This document shows, piece by piece, positions 1-11,049 of a stretch of 64,000 nt of DNA. The DNA comes from Nitrogeniibacter aestuarii (GTDB lineage Bacteria > Pseudomonadota > Gammaproteobacteria > Burkholderiales > Rhodocyclaceae). How positions within the stretch are numbered: position 1 is the stretch's first letter; every line of letters begins with the position of its first letter. The notes under the pieces are model-generated. The model had not been told where the DNA came from and ran no database searches. It saw only the letters and a list, made by a program, of their open reading frames with translations. The position numbers were made by a program, and so were the translations under genes. The stretch is taken from contig NZ_CP071321.1 in the NCBI RefSeq assembly GCF_017309585.1, positions 1 through 64,000 on the forward strand. Direction: 5' to 3'.

Positions 1-52
1 TGCGGGTTGCTCACAGGGCGATGGGCGAGGATGTGTTTCGGACAGTTGCGGC

Positions 53-61
53 TGTGGATAA
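53..61 (-). promoter_or_regulatory. DnaA box upstream of dnaA
   Basis: The plus strand reads TGTGGATAA, a perfect 9-mer DnaA box (TTATCCACA) on the minus strand, 171 bp before the dnaA start codon. Such a box fits either dnaA autoregulation or the edge of the replication origin. Only this one perfect copy is visible here, so most of the origin probably lies left of the window. Confidence 0.7.
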
Positions 62-231
62 CTTTTTCATGGCGGGGTAGAATGCACGTCTGCCGCCGAG
101 GTTTGACAACCTGCAACCGGCCCGGAAGAGGTCAGAGGCGGAGACCCGAGAGCAGAGCAGTTTTCGTTGGCTGCCGTAGTCAGCCATCGGGCGTATCGAG
201 TTTCCGAAAACATAAGAATTCATCCACTCCT

Positions 232-1698
232 GTGACGCAAGATTTCTGGAATTTCTGTCTGGTCCGCCTTCAGGGTGAATTGCCTCCGCAGCAGTTCACC
301 ACCTGGATCAAGGCCCTGCGTGCCGAGGATGTCGACAATGCCGACAGCCCTGCCGTGCGTATCGTGGCGCCCAACCGCTTCGTGTTGCAGTGGGTGCGCG
401 AGCGCTATGTGCGCCGCATTGGCGAACTGGGGCAAGAGTTTTTCGGCGGCCCGGTCAATCTCGACCTCAGCCTGCCGGCAGTCGGAGACGTAGCCACCAA
501 GGTGACGCGTCCGGCACGCGCCACAGCGACAGCCGCCGCATCGGCGCCAGTTGCCCCGGTGGTCGAAACCGCTCCGGTGGCGCCCGTGCCGGCCGCAGAA
601 GAGGCGCCAGCACCCAAGCGCGAGAGCAAGACCCCCAAGGCCATTGCACCCACCCGCAACAACGGCTCGGCCTACGAGAAAAGCCGGCTCAACGCCGATT
701 TCACCTTCGATACCTTGGTGACCGGCCGCGCCAACGACCTGGCCCGCGCGGCCGCCATGCAGGTGGCCGACAACCCCGGCGTGTCGTACAACCCGCTGTT
801 CGTCTATGGCGGTGTGGGTCTGGGCAAGACCCACCTGATCCACGCCCTGGGCAACGAGGTGTACCGCCGCAACCCGAAGGCGATCATCCGCTACGTGCAT
901 GCCGAGGACTACTACGCCGACGTGGTGCGTGCCTACCAGCAAAAGAGCTTCGACGTCTTCAAGCGTTACTACCGCTCGCTCGACGTGCTCATGATCGACG
1001 ACATCCAGTTCTTCAATAACAAGAACCGGACGCAGGAAGAGTTCTTCCACGCCTTCAACGCGCTCACCGAAGCCAAGAAGCAGATCATCATCACCTGCGA
1101 TACCTACCCCAAGGACATCCAGGGGCTGGAAGACCGTCTCATCTCGCGCTTCGACTGGGGCCTGACGGTGCAGATCGAGCCGCCCGAACTGGAAATGCGG
1201 GTCGCCATTCTGCAAAAGAAGGCCGAGAGCCACGCCGTGCATGTGGATGACGACGTGGCCTTCCTCATCGCCAAGAACCTGCGCGCCAACGTGCGCGAAC
1301 TTGAAGGCGCGCTCACCAAGGTGGTGGCTTTTGCCCGCTTCCACAACCGCGACATCTCGCTGGATGTGGCCAAAGAGGCGCTCAAGGACCTGCTGCACGC
1401 CCACAACCGGCAGCTGTCCATCGAGCACATCCAGAAGACGGTGGCCGACTACTTCAAGATCAAGGTGGCCGACATGCACTCAAAGAAGCGCACGCGGGCC
1501 ATCGCCCGCCCGCGCCAGGTGGCCATGTTCCTTGCCAAGGACATCACGCCCATGAGCCTGCCGGCCATCGGCGAGGCCTTCGGCGGGCGCGACCACACCA
1601 CGGTGCTGCATGCCTGCCGCACGATTGCCGAGCTGCGGCGCAACGACACCCAGCTCAATCACGATCTGCACGTGCTCACCCAGGTGCTGCGCGGCTGA
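232..1698 (+). CDS. dnaA: Chromosomal replication initiator DnaA
   Basis: DnaA binds origin boxes and loads the replicative helicase. The product is 488 residues from GTG 232, whose N-terminus (TQDFWNFCLVRLQGELPPQQ) matches the family's domain I. The reading frame is open upstream, but that extension resembles no DnaA. After an Ala/Pro-rich linker come the AAA+ motifs GGVGLGKTHL (Walker A) and DDIQFF (Walker B). Domain IV ends with the DnaA signature GGRDHTTVLHACR that contacts the box. dnaN follows 54 bp downstream in the usual dnaA-dnaN-gyrB order. The start is the only uncertain point, since no strong ribosome site precedes the GTG. Confidence 0.97.
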   Translation: MTQDFWNFCLVRLQGELPPQQFTTWIKALRAEDVDNADSPAVRIVAPNRFVLQWVRERYVRRIGELGQEFFGGPVNLDLSLPAVGDVATKVTRPARATATAAASAPVAPVVETAPVAPVPAAEEAPAPKRESKTPKAIAPTRNNGSAYEKSRLNADFTFDTLVTGRANDLARAAAMQVADNPGVSYNPLFVYGGVGLGKTHLIHALGNEVYRRNPKAIIRYVHAEDYYADVVRAYQQKSFDVFKRYYRSLDVLMIDDIQFFNNKNRTQEEFFHAFNALTEAKKQIIITCDTYPKDIQGLEDRLISRFDWGLTVQIEPPELEMRVAILQKKAESHAVHVDDDVAFLIAKNLRANVRELEGALTKVVAFARFHNRDISLDVAKEALKDLLHAHNRQLSIEHIQKTVADYFKIKVADMHSKKRTRAIARPRQVAMFLAKDITPMSLPAIGEAFGGRDHTTVLHACRTIAELRRNDTQLNHDLHVLTQVLRG

Positions 1699-1752
1699 TC
1701 ACCCCACCCACACGCACACAGCAAACGACCCGATCCACGGAGACCCACACGA

Positions 1753-2856
1753 ATGCAACTGCTGACCACCACCCGCGACGCCCTGCTCGGACCGCTTCAG
1801 TCGGTGTCCGGCATCGTGGAGAAGCGCCACACGCTGCCCATCCTGTCCAACGTGCTGATCGAAAAGCGCGGCAGCGAGCTGACCATGCTCGCCACCGACA
1901 TCGAGATCCAGATTCGCACCACGACAGAAGTGGCCGCCGGCGAGGACGTCAGCATCACCGTGGGCGCACGCAAGCTGCAGGACATCCTGCGCGCCCTGCC
2001 CGGTGACAACGAAGTGGCGCTCACGCTCGACGACTCGCGCATGACCGTCAAGGCGGGCCGCTCGCGCTTTGCGCTGCAGACCCTGCCCGCCGCCGACTAC
2101 CCGCGCCTCTCCGTGGAAGACGGTGAAGGCGTGCGTTTTACCGTGCAGCAAGGTGCCTTCAAGAAGCAGCTGGCCCTGGTGCAATACGCCATGGCCCAGC
2201 AGGACATCCGCTACTACCTCAACGGCCTGCTCACCGTCATCGACGGCAACGTGCTGCGCATGGTCGCCACCGATGGTCACCGGCTGGCCTATGCCGAGAG
2301 CGCCGTCGACGGTAACCACCCGCGTACCGACGTCATTCTGCCGCGTAAGACCGTGCTCGAGCTGGCCCGCCAGCTGGCCGATTCCGAAGAGCCGCTGGAA
2401 GTCATCATTGCCGGCAACCAGATCGTGTTCCGCTTTGGCCCCATCGAGCTCATCTCCAAGCTCATCGACGGCAAGTTCCCCGACTACGAACGCGTGATCC
2501 CCAAGAACCACCCCAAGGAACTGCACCTGGCCCGCCAGCCGCTGCATGCCGCACTCACCCGCGTGGCCATTCTCACCAACGACAAGTTCCGTGGTGTGCG
2601 TGTGGTGCTCGAATCGGGCAGCCTCAAGATCGTCAGCTCCAACGCCGAGCAGGAAGAGGCGCAGGAAGAACTCGAGATCGACTACCAGGGCGAAGGGCTG
2701 GACATCGGCTTCAACGTCACCTACCTGCTCGACGTGCTCAACAACGTGTCGGTGGACGAAGTGGTCGTGCGCCTCAACGACGGCAACTCCTCCGCGCTCA
2801 TCAGCCTGCCGGGCAACGACAACTTCAAGTATGTCGTCATGCCCATGCGCATCTGA
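1753..2856 (+). CDS. dnaN: DNA polymerase III beta sliding clamp
   Basis: This is the ring-shaped processivity clamp of DNA polymerase III. The product is 367 residues, the usual length, with three clamp folds and the typical start MQLLTTTRDALLGPLQSVSG. Recognisable segments include KRHTLPILSNVL, YYLNGLL, VATDGHRLA and the C-terminal YVVMPMRI, a near-invariant end. A GGAG ribosome site sits about 11 bp before the ATG. The gene lies between dnaA and gyrB on the same strand and is probably co-transcribed with them. Confidence 0.98.
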   Translation: MQLLTTTRDALLGPLQSVSGIVEKRHTLPILSNVLIEKRGSELTMLATDIEIQIRTTTEVAAGEDVSITVGARKLQDILRALPGDNEVALTLDDSRMTVKAGRSRFALQTLPAADYPRLSVEDGEGVRFTVQQGAFKKQLALVQYAMAQQDIRYYLNGLLTVIDGNVLRMVATDGHRLAYAESAVDGNHPRTDVILPRKTVLELARQLADSEEPLEVIIAGNQIVFRFGPIELISKLIDGKFPDYERVIPKNHPKELHLARQPLHAALTRVAILTNDKFRGVRVVLESGSLKIVSSNAEQEEAQEELEIDYQGEGLDIGFNVTYLLDVLNNVSVDEVVVRLNDGNSSALISLPGNDNFKYVVMPMRI

Positions 2857-2924
2857 TCGCACCCGCGCCACACACAACAATGTACCGTGGCGCCCCGTGG
2901 CGCCCCGCATGAAAAGAGAGCCCT

Positions 2925-5411
<2,487 letters not shown>

Positions 5412-5494
5412 GGTTTTTTTCCACCGGCAAAAGGAACGGGACTAGCTTTTTTTGGGGCTTAGGTCGTTTTTCCGTCACCGGATTCTGTTTCTTT

Positions 5495-5522
5495 GCAAAA
5501 AGCTCCTTATGGAGCTTTTTGC
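5495..5522 (+). terminator. Intrinsic terminator after gyrB
   Basis: A 12-bp perfect stem (GCAAAAAGCTCC / GGAGCTTTTTGC) closes a TTAT loop 84 bp after the gyrB stop. A/U-rich stem ends on both sides would let it act in both directions. It also marks the boundary between the replication genes and the lower-GC defence island. Confidence 0.75.
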
Positions 5523-5676
5523 TTTACTGGAGCTGATTTTCACGCCATCTCGCTCATCCGCTAGGGGCAAATGAGAGATGGTTTTCGCGGAAACGGATGA
5601 CGCCGGATAACAATGGCATTTATGTCCACACCATCAGAGAGTATTCTTCGCTTACACCCTAACCGTCTACCCCGTT

Positions 5677-6663
5677 ATGTCGCTAACAAACCATTTGCCT
5701 GCCATTATTTCGTCAAAGGGACGTACTTCGAAACCTGTCGAACGGCGCTACCGCGCAATTTTAGTTGAGCTTGACCAATACAGCGCGAGTGCCCCGATCT
5801 TTGCTGAAAGCCTCTTTCGCGCGGTGGAATCACAAGATGCCCAGTGGATTGATAAAATTCCTGGGGATTTGGACGTGCTGGTTTCTCATGCTTCTGAAGT
5901 AGCCGGCCTCCGCCAAGATATTTTGGATCGTATCGAAGGCTATTTGCCTCCGTCTGAGGTCGTCGTAGATCTTGTTGAGTCTTTGATGCCTGGGGGGAAG
6001 ATTGTTGGTGCGAATTTATGGGATGCCAATCAAGTTTGCAGGCAGTACGTTCTCAGGGGAACTAACCCGCGCTTCGAACACTTTATTCGTGAAACCCTGA
6101 CACAGTACATATTGGCAAATGGCGATCTTCAGCTTCCTCTTGATGCAATGGTCAGCTTCCTCAAGGATGACTATGATCCGTTCGCAAAGAGGGTTGCAAA
6201 CGGACTGATATCGCGCGCGGGAAAGCTAAACGAGATGATTCTTGAGCGTGCCCTCATTAGCGCCGGAATTGGCGCGTTAGGCTCCGCCTACGATGTAACT
6301 GGAACGAAGTCGAATGGGGACATGGTGTTCTACTGTAACAATACCAAACCGCGATGTCAGATCTATGCAGAGGTCAAAAGCTACGGTGCTCGCGAACGTT
6401 TGCTGCGCGGACTTCAAGATCTAAACGGCAAGGATGCTATTGGAGTTGGATTCTTTACCGATGCCTCTGAGTTCAACCCTACTCGCACCCAAGACTTTAT
6501 CAACGCAAACACATTGGCGATTTACATGCCCGACGCGACCTACTCAGCTCTGCATCCAGACAGTCGAGCAAGGCCGTCAAAGAGAAGCCAAGCGTTCTAC
6601 CGTCGATTGTCATCATTCCCTGCCGACATTGTTAGCTTTACAAAATCGGGACGTCTCCCCTGA
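5677..6663 (+). CDS. Putative type II restriction endonuclease beside dcm-vsr
   Basis: I do not recognise a named family for this 328-residue protein. Near residues 210-235 it shows NGDMVFYC followed by a strand ending IYAEVKSYG. This Asp...Glu-x-Lys arrangement is typical of PD-(D/E)XK nucleases. It lies tail to tail with vsr (26-bp overlap) and faces a cytosine-5 methyltransferase, so a restriction role is the obvious inference. Base composition is visibly lower in GC than the gyrB or acx genes, consistent with transfer. No clear ribosome site precedes ATG 5677, so the start could be further in. The alternative is a standalone nuclease unrelated to Dcm specificity. Confidence 0.6.
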   Translation: MSLTNHLPAIISSKGRTSKPVERRYRAILVELDQYSASAPIFAESLFRAVESQDAQWIDKIPGDLDVLVSHASEVAGLRQDILDRIEGYLPPSEVVVDLVESLMPGGKIVGANLWDANQVCRQYVLRGTNPRFEHFIRETLTQYILANGDLQLPLDAMVSFLKDDYDPFAKRVANGLISRAGKLNEMILERALISAGIGALGSAYDVTGTKSNGDMVFYCNNTKPRCQIYAEVKSYGARERLLRGLQDLNGKDAIGVGFFTDASEFNPTRTQDFINANTLAIYMPDATYSALHPDSRARPSKRSQAFYRRLSSFPADIVSFTKSGRLP

Positions 6664-7063
6664 TGGCGGCCTCAGTAGTGCGCAGTGCCGTCTGAGGATC
6701 GTCACGAAGCTGGCACTCATGAACCACGACTACCCGCCATCCCAATGCTTGTAGCTGATTTCTAACGAGTTCATCTCTTTTTCTATTGCTATCTAGTTTC
6801 GCGCGCCAAAATTCTGTCCGCGTGCTGGGTAGTTTGAAGTATTTGCAGTTGTGCATGTGCCAAAAGCAGCCATGCACAAGTACCACAGTTCTCCATTTTG
6901 GCAGCACGAGATCGGGTTTCCCCGGAAGATTTTTGTCGTGAAGCCGAAAGCGAAAGCCTTCGCTGTGAAGGAATTGACGAACCAGCAATTCGGGCTTTGT
7001 ATCCTTTCCGCGAATGCCAGACATCATCCGGCTTCGGGTGGCCTTGTCGACTACGTCAGCCAT
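6638..7063 (-). CDS. vsr: Very short patch repair endonuclease Vsr
   Basis: Vsr nicks 5' of T in T:G mismatches that arise when 5-methylcytosine deaminates, protecting Dcm-type methylation sites from mutation. The 141-residue product is standard length. It shows TRSRMMSGIRGKDTKPELLVR, the catalytic and zinc-site segments GKPDLVLPKWRTVVLVHGCFWH and HNCKYFKLP, and the C-terminal region LGWRVVVVHECQL. It is the third gene of a minus-strand operon (dcm, a small unknown gene, vsr), and its ATG overlaps the preceding stop by one base (TAATG). The pairing with a Dcm homologue is the classic arrangement. Confidence 0.93.
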   Translation of the reverse strand: MADVVDKATRSRMMSGIRGKDTKPELLVRQFLHSEGFRFRLHDKNLPGKPDLVLPKWRTVVLVHGCFWHMHNCKYFKLPSTRTEFWRAKLDSNRKRDELVRNQLQALGWRVVVVHECQLRDDPQTALRTTEAAIRGDVPIL

Positions 7064-7341
7064 TACGCGTCGAGCTGAAGGCCCAATGCTCTCTGAAAGA
7101 CCGGATATGCTGCTTCGTAGACCGCATCACCCAGTTCCTGAAAAAGGGCGTCGACAACTGAACGTGCTTGGGAAATCTCGATATCCGAGAATGTCCGCTT
7201 TCCAGTTGCAATGGTGACGATTTGTGCAGGGTCATCATCAGGGTGGAACAGTATTCCTCGCTGGTTCAATTCGGAAAACCACATCAGTGCGTGATCGAAC
7301 GTCAGCCCTTGCAAAACGGGAATTCTGGTTTCAATGTGCAT
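7063..7341 (-). CDS. Small unknown protein between dcm and vsr
   Basis: A 92-residue acidic protein of unknown function. It shows no signal peptide, membrane segment or motif I recognise; it is predicted soluble and mostly helical. It starts 9 bp after the dcm stop, and its own stop overlaps the vsr start (TAATG), so translation of the three genes is coupled. This position suggests a role in the restriction-modification unit, for example as a control or accessory protein, but that is inference only. Confidence 0.7.
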   Translation of the reverse strand: MHIETRIPVLQGLTFDHALMWFSELNQRGILFHPDDDPAQIVTIATGKRTFSDIEISQARSVVDALFQELGDAVYEAAYPVFQRALGLQLDA

Positions 7342-7350
7342 TTTTCATCC

Positions 7351-8628
7351 TCAGGCAACCGAGTAGCGGAGTGGCAGTTCAGGTTCGAGCGTTTCAGCTT
7401 CCAGTCTGGGTTGCATGAGTTTGGCGACATGATGCATGACGTCGACAACCACTGAATTTCCGAACTGCTTGTATGCACGCGTGTCAGATACGGGAATACG
7501 GAACGTATCCGGGAAACCCATGAGGCGAGCGCACTCGCGCGGCGTCAGGCGTCTTGGGTTTTTGCCTTCGCCCTGATACACCAGAATCTCGGAACCGTCT
7601 TTGTAATACCGGGCCGACAGCGTACGCGCCACACTGTTCGGGAACGTCAGCCCGAAACCGAAGCCGTTGCCCTTTGCGCGATGTTTCTCGGCGTAGTCTT
7701 GCAGGTAGGTCCATAGCTTGGGTGTCAGGGTGTATTTGCTCTGAACCGATCGGTTTTCATGGTCGAAGAATCGATCGCCATCCCATTCCAGGAACGGTTC
7801 GGAACCGTCGGCTCGATGAAGGATGTCCTTCATCGTTCGCTGGCCTTTCGGTGGCAGGGGCAACTCGTCCCAATCGAAGCTGACACCGAGATCCTTGCGG
7901 AAGCCGACGATCAGGATACGTTCGCGGTGCTGGGGCACAAAGTGGGCGCCATCGACAACGCGTGGGGAAATGTCGTAGCCAAGGTCGATCAAGGAGCGCT
8001 TGATCACATCCCATGTACGCCCCTTGTCGTGCGACATGAGGTTCTTGACGTTCTCGAGCAGGAATGCGCGCGGCTTCTTTTCTTCAATGATCCGGCAGAT
8101 GTCGAAGAAAAGCGTGCCTTGTGTTTCACATGAAAAGCCGTGGGCGCGACCCAGTGCATTCTTCTTGGAGACGCCCGCAATACTGAACGGCTGGCAGGGA
8201 AAGCCCGCGAGCAGGACATCATGGTCAGGTACGTCGGCGGCTTCGATCTGGGTGATGTCGCCATTGAGCGGGTGGGCGTCCCGATAGTTTTCGGCGTATG
8301 TCTTCTGGGCGTAACTGTCCCACTCGCTGGTAAACACGCAGGTGCCGCCAATGCCTTCAAAGGCGGCACGAATGCCCCCGACGCCGGCAAACAGGTCGAT
8401 GAACCTGAACGCTCCTTCCTCAACAGGCCCGCCAAACGGGAGCATCTGCTGAAGGCTCAATGCATATTGAGCGGGTACAGAACATGCCTCGACCCAGCGT
8501 CGAACCGTGCGTGGGTCTTTGCCGATGCGACGTGAAATCTCGGCCTGGCTGTAGTGTTTGAGCGCCTGAGCGAGGTAGTTGTAAGCCGAATCGGTGTCGT
8601 GAGCGGTCGTGAGCACTGTGGCGGACAT
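7351..8628 (-). CDS. dcm: Dcm-type DNA cytosine-5 methyltransferase with N-terminal HTH
   Basis: Methylates the C5 position of cytosine. All C5-methylase motifs are present: FIDLFAGVGGIRAAFE (SAM), GFPCQPFSIAG (catalytic Cys), LLENVKNL, FVPQHRERILIVGF, and C-terminal RRLTPRECARLMGFPD with QFGNSVVV. The target region (GNGFGFGLTFPN, ARYYKDGSEIL) resembles E. coli Dcm closely, so a CCWGG-like target is likely. The first 75 residues include an HTH-like segment (QAEISRRIGKDPRTVRRWV); SsoII-type methylases use such an arm as a repressor. I chose ATG 8628 over 8658 because AGAGAG precedes it and the longer version would place the 23-bp palindrome inside the coding start. Confidence 0.92.
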   Translation of the reverse strand: MSATVLTTAHDTDSAYNYLAQALKHYSQAEISRRIGKDPRTVRRWVEACSVPAQYALSLQQMLPFGGPVEEGAFRFIDLFAGVGGIRAAFEGIGGTCVFTSEWDSYAQKTYAENYRDAHPLNGDITQIEAADVPDHDVLLAGFPCQPFSIAGVSKKNALGRAHGFSCETQGTLFFDICRIIEEKKPRAFLLENVKNLMSHDKGRTWDVIKRSLIDLGYDISPRVVDGAHFVPQHRERILIVGFRKDLGVSFDWDELPLPPKGQRTMKDILHRADGSEPFLEWDGDRFFDHENRSVQSKYTLTPKLWTYLQDYAEKHRAKGNGFGFGLTFPNSVARTLSARYYKDGSEILVYQGEGKNPRRLTPRECARLMGFPDTFRIPVSDTRAYKQFGNSVVVDVMHHVAKLMQPRLEAETLEPELPLRYSVA

Positions 8629-8647
8629 CAGGGTCTCTCTGGGAAAT

Positions 8648-8670
8648 AATGCGGACATTATGTCCGCATT
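8648..8670. promoter_or_regulatory. 23-bp perfect palindrome upstream of dcm
   Basis: The arms AATGCGGACAT and ATGTCCGCATT are perfect 11-bp inverted repeats around a single T. The site lies 20 bp before the chosen dcm start, where a repressor would block the promoter or leader. The obvious candidate binder is the HTH arm of the methyltransferase itself, as known for SsoII-like enzymes. Confidence 0.65.
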
Positions 8671-8723
8671 GTGACCCGCGTGAATACTGTATATCCGAAA
8701 AAATCCTGGAAAATACGAGCGCT

Positions 8724-9079
8724 TTATTTCGCCGGCACAAACATCGAATCCCCCACCCGATCCGCCGCCGACTTCGCCGGCCGCACTACACTCACCAGCA
8801 CCTCATACCGATCAAAATACTCCTCCGCACCCCCATGCACGACGGCGCATTTGCCGCTTTTGAGCAGCTTGCCGGGGTGGACGCCGTTGTTGATGCGGGC
8901 GCGGCTCACGTAGAGCGGGTCGCCGTCTGTTTCGTAGCCGTAGGGCACGGCGTTGCGGGGGCGGTGATCCATTGGCCTTCGCCGGTGGCGGCCACGCGGT
9001 AGCGGGGCACTTTCACTTCCTTGCCGCTGTAGCCAATCATGCAGCTCTTGCGGGCGTTTTCGGCGGTGTTGGTGTGCAT
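8724..9079 (-). pseudogene. Frameshifted DM9-repeat protein remnant
   Basis: Reading from ATG 9079 gives a DM9-like start (KSCMIGYSGKEV then RYRVAATGEGQW). The frame is then lost near 8960 and continues in another frame with NAVPYGYETDGDPLYVSRA and GKLLKSGKCAVVHGG, ending at a stop at 8724. The two halves together form about one and a half DM9 (DUF3421) repeats, so this looks like one gene broken by an indel and truncated at its N-terminus. Related copies lie at about 11.1 kb (fragment) and at 11332 (intact). Confidence 0.6.
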
Positions 9080-9080
9080 C

Positions 9081-9911
9081 TCAAGGACCCGTGTTATTGA
9101 TGAAGCCGCGCGCCAGATGCTGAATGAGTTCGAAAGACGTTTCGGCGTTTCCCGGCATGTCCCCTGCGAGTCGTGCCCTTCCGTTTGGGTCGGTTTCCGC
9201 TTCGAGCAGGTCTGCGATTAGTGCGTGATCTTGTCTGGATAGCACCCGGGTCATGTCTTGTCCCAACAGCCAGGCCCCGGCCAGTGTGTAGTCGAAGTCG
9301 GCCGCGTCGAGCAGGTGCGCTGCATCGGTGTACAGCCGATCACGCTGCCCGGCGTCCAGGTAGTGGGTCAGAATTGCGTGCAGGTCGTGGGCGTCTTTTC
9401 CCGGGTGTTCATGTCGCCGTTCCTGCCAGGCAAGGAGCTTGAGCACGGCGAGGGCCGCCAGCGTGACCACTTGAATGCGCTGTCCGTTTGGCAAAACGGC
9501 TTCAACGGTGTTGGCCATGGCTTCTGCGAAGCCGAATACGCTCATGACGGTTTCGCCGCCGGGTGGCCAGGCGATGGATCGATAATCCCGTTCGACGGGG
9601 CCGAAGGGGATGAGATCGATCGGGAGGCTGCCGTTGAAGACAAGCCGGTGCGCGACCCGGGGCACTTCAGCAAACCGGTCACTGTTGATCAAGCGTTCCC
9701 GAATGGCGGTGAAGGTGGGCCAGTCGGGCACCATCAAGGCAATGTCCCCATCCTGCGTCTTTCGACCGGGGTCGATGTCGTGAGCAGTGTGAAGCAGCAG
9801 ATCGCGCGCCGTTGCGCCGGCAAGAAAGAAGGGGGTGTCTCCCGCGCCTTCTTTGAATGTGGCAACGAGTTCGGACAGAAACGCGAGTTCAGTCCTGTTC
9901 GAAAAGTCCAT
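9081..9911 (-). CDS. AbiEii-like nucleotidyltransferase toxin
   Basis: Probable toxin of a type IV toxin-antitoxin or abortive-infection pair. The 276-residue product has a nucleotidyltransferase core: FLAGATARDLLL followed by the acidic metal-binding stretch KTQDGDIALMV, then a third acidic strand DLIPFG. The C-terminal half is helical, with KLLAWQERRHEHPGKDAHDL, as in AbiEii proteins. I place the start at ATG 9911, after GAACGAGAG; this overlaps the upstream antitoxin gene by 23 bp, as expected for a coupled pair. A longer start at 9959 is possible. The call rests on fold motifs and on the partner gene. Confidence 0.78.
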   Translation of the reverse strand: MDFSNRTELAFLSELVATFKEGAGDTPFFLAGATARDLLLHTAHDIDPGRKTQDGDIALMVPDWPTFTAIRERLINSDRFAEVPRVAHRLVFNGSLPIDLIPFGPVERDYRSIAWPPGGETVMSVFGFAEAMANTVEAVLPNGQRIQVVTLAALAVLKLLAWQERRHEHPGKDAHDLHAILTHYLDAGQRDRLYTDAAHLLDAADFDYTLAGAWLLGQDMTRVLSRQDHALIADLLEAETDPNGRARLAGDMPGNAETSFELIQHLARGFINNTGP

Positions 9912-10917
9912 GGAGCTCTCGTTCCCGAATTCGGTTTGCCGCTTCGAAACACCGACCATCGCCGGTGGCCAGCAGGTCGGCGTAGATCAGCAGCGGGGGG
10001 ACCAGGTCGGGCGTGGTCGTCGTGGTTTCGAAGTGCCAGAAGCGTTTTCGCAGCTCGACCGTGCCCGTGGGGTCCTTGCGGAGCTGTTGGTCCACCAGCA
10101 ATCGGTTGGGGACTTCGTCGGCGTAGAGCGTGACGATGCCGGGGGTCAGGTAGGCGTCCAGTTTGGCTGCCGCGGCCTCGCCGCCAAGTTGTGCGTTGTA
10201 GCGGGTGGCGTCGAGGGTTTGCCACCAGTCGCGGTTGGGCGCTCGATATTGGCCGAGGAGCAGTTTGGGGCGCAGAGTGCGCGCGTAGGCTTCGGTCCAG
10301 GTGTCGGCGAGGCGCGCCATGTTGCGGAGCCGTCGATTGGCACGGCCCAGTTCGAATACGTAGCCGGCGTCGGTGAGGTCTTCCATGACGTTACCCACGG
10401 TGCCATGGGCGACGCCGGCGAGTTTGGCGATGTCACGGTAGGGACGGTTGACCCATTCGGGCTCACACAGCAGGGCGAACACCACTTGCAGCCCGGTGGC
10501 CTGGAATGCGCGCCCAGCGTTGGGGGCAGTCGGCTTTTCGGTGGGGCGCATGCCCTTGATCCACACGAGGATTGGCGGCCGGTTGAGGTAGGCATTGCCG
10601 GCGCCGTCGATGAAATTCACACCGTGTTCGCGCAGTTGATCAGCTAATTGGGGCGTCGCGTAGTCTGTGATGAGCAGGGCGTTCTCCCCTAGACGCGCCA
10701 TTTGGTTGATGACCGTGCCCAGCATGGCGGGGCGAAGGCCGCGTTTGACCTCGGCAAGCAGCGGTAGGGTTTCGTCACCGATGCGCCATTGAAGACGCGC
10801 GTCGCCCACGGTGTCGGCAGTGGGCGCCTCCAATGCCTCCAGGCGGAGGTTGACCCCCATGCCGTGTGCGGCGGCGATGGCGTCTTGAATGAGATCGGCG
10901 GCTGCGGTTGTGTCCAT
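9889..10917 (-). CDS. AbiEi-like antitoxin and transcriptional regulator
   Basis: Predicted antitoxin of the neighbouring nucleotidyltransferase. The product is 342 residues from ATG 10917. The N-terminal part resembles a nuclease-like fold (LAEVKRGLRPAML, LITDYATPQLADQL, GVNFIDGAGNAYL). It is followed by a winged helix (NRPYRDIAKLAGVAHGTVGN) and a long C-terminal domain. AbiEi antitoxins repress their own operon by binding inverted repeats. Here eight TGTCCA half-sites run from the start codon to 11025, a strong match in logic. In-frame ATGs at 10941 and 10947 are alternative starts, and none has a good ribosome site, so a leaderless message is possible. Confidence 0.78.
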   Translation of the reverse strand: MDTTAAADLIQDAIAAAHGMGVNLRLEALEAPTADTVGDARLQWRIGDETLPLLAEVKRGLRPAMLGTVINQMARLGENALLITDYATPQLADQLREHGVNFIDGAGNAYLNRPPILVWIKGMRPTEKPTAPNAGRAFQATGLQVVFALLCEPEWVNRPYRDIAKLAGVAHGTVGNVMEDLTDAGYVFELGRANRRLRNMARLADTWTEAYARTLRPKLLLGQYRAPNRDWWQTLDATRYNAQLGGEAAAAKLDAYLTPGIVTLYADEVPNRLLVDQQLRKDPTGTVELRKRFWHFETTTTTPDLVPPLLIYADLLATGDGRCFEAANRIRERELHGLFEQD

Positions 10918-11025
10918 AAAATTAGAATGTCCATGTTTCATGGACATGTGTCAATCATGGACAAATGTCTCTTGTCCAAATATTTCATTTGTCCATGAAT
11001 CATGGACGAACTCAAAAAATGGACA
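10911..11025. promoter_or_regulatory. Eight-half-site operator array of the AbiE-like operon
   Basis: TGTCCA occurs forward at 10911, 10928, 10973 and 10990, and reversed (TGGACA) at 10941, 10958, 11003 (as TGGACG) and 11020. Successive distances are 17, 13, 17, 15, 17, 13 and 17 bp. The array is therefore two 53-bp palindromic modules, each forward-forward-reverse-reverse, offset by 62 bp. It covers the promoter and start region of the antitoxin gene and is best read as its autoregulatory operator. Confidence 0.75.
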
Positions 11026-11049
11026 AATGGAGTATCAAGGCAGCCAAGA

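Noticed and set aside
7..231. N-terminal extension of dnaA
   Set aside because: The added 75 residues are Arg/Cys-rich, span a DnaA box and have no counterpart in DnaA; GTG 232 gives the normal start.
9081..11040. Composite transposon bounded by DM9 direct repeats
   Set aside because: The flanking fragments are related but clearly diverged and no transposase or integrase is present, so recent mobility is not supported.
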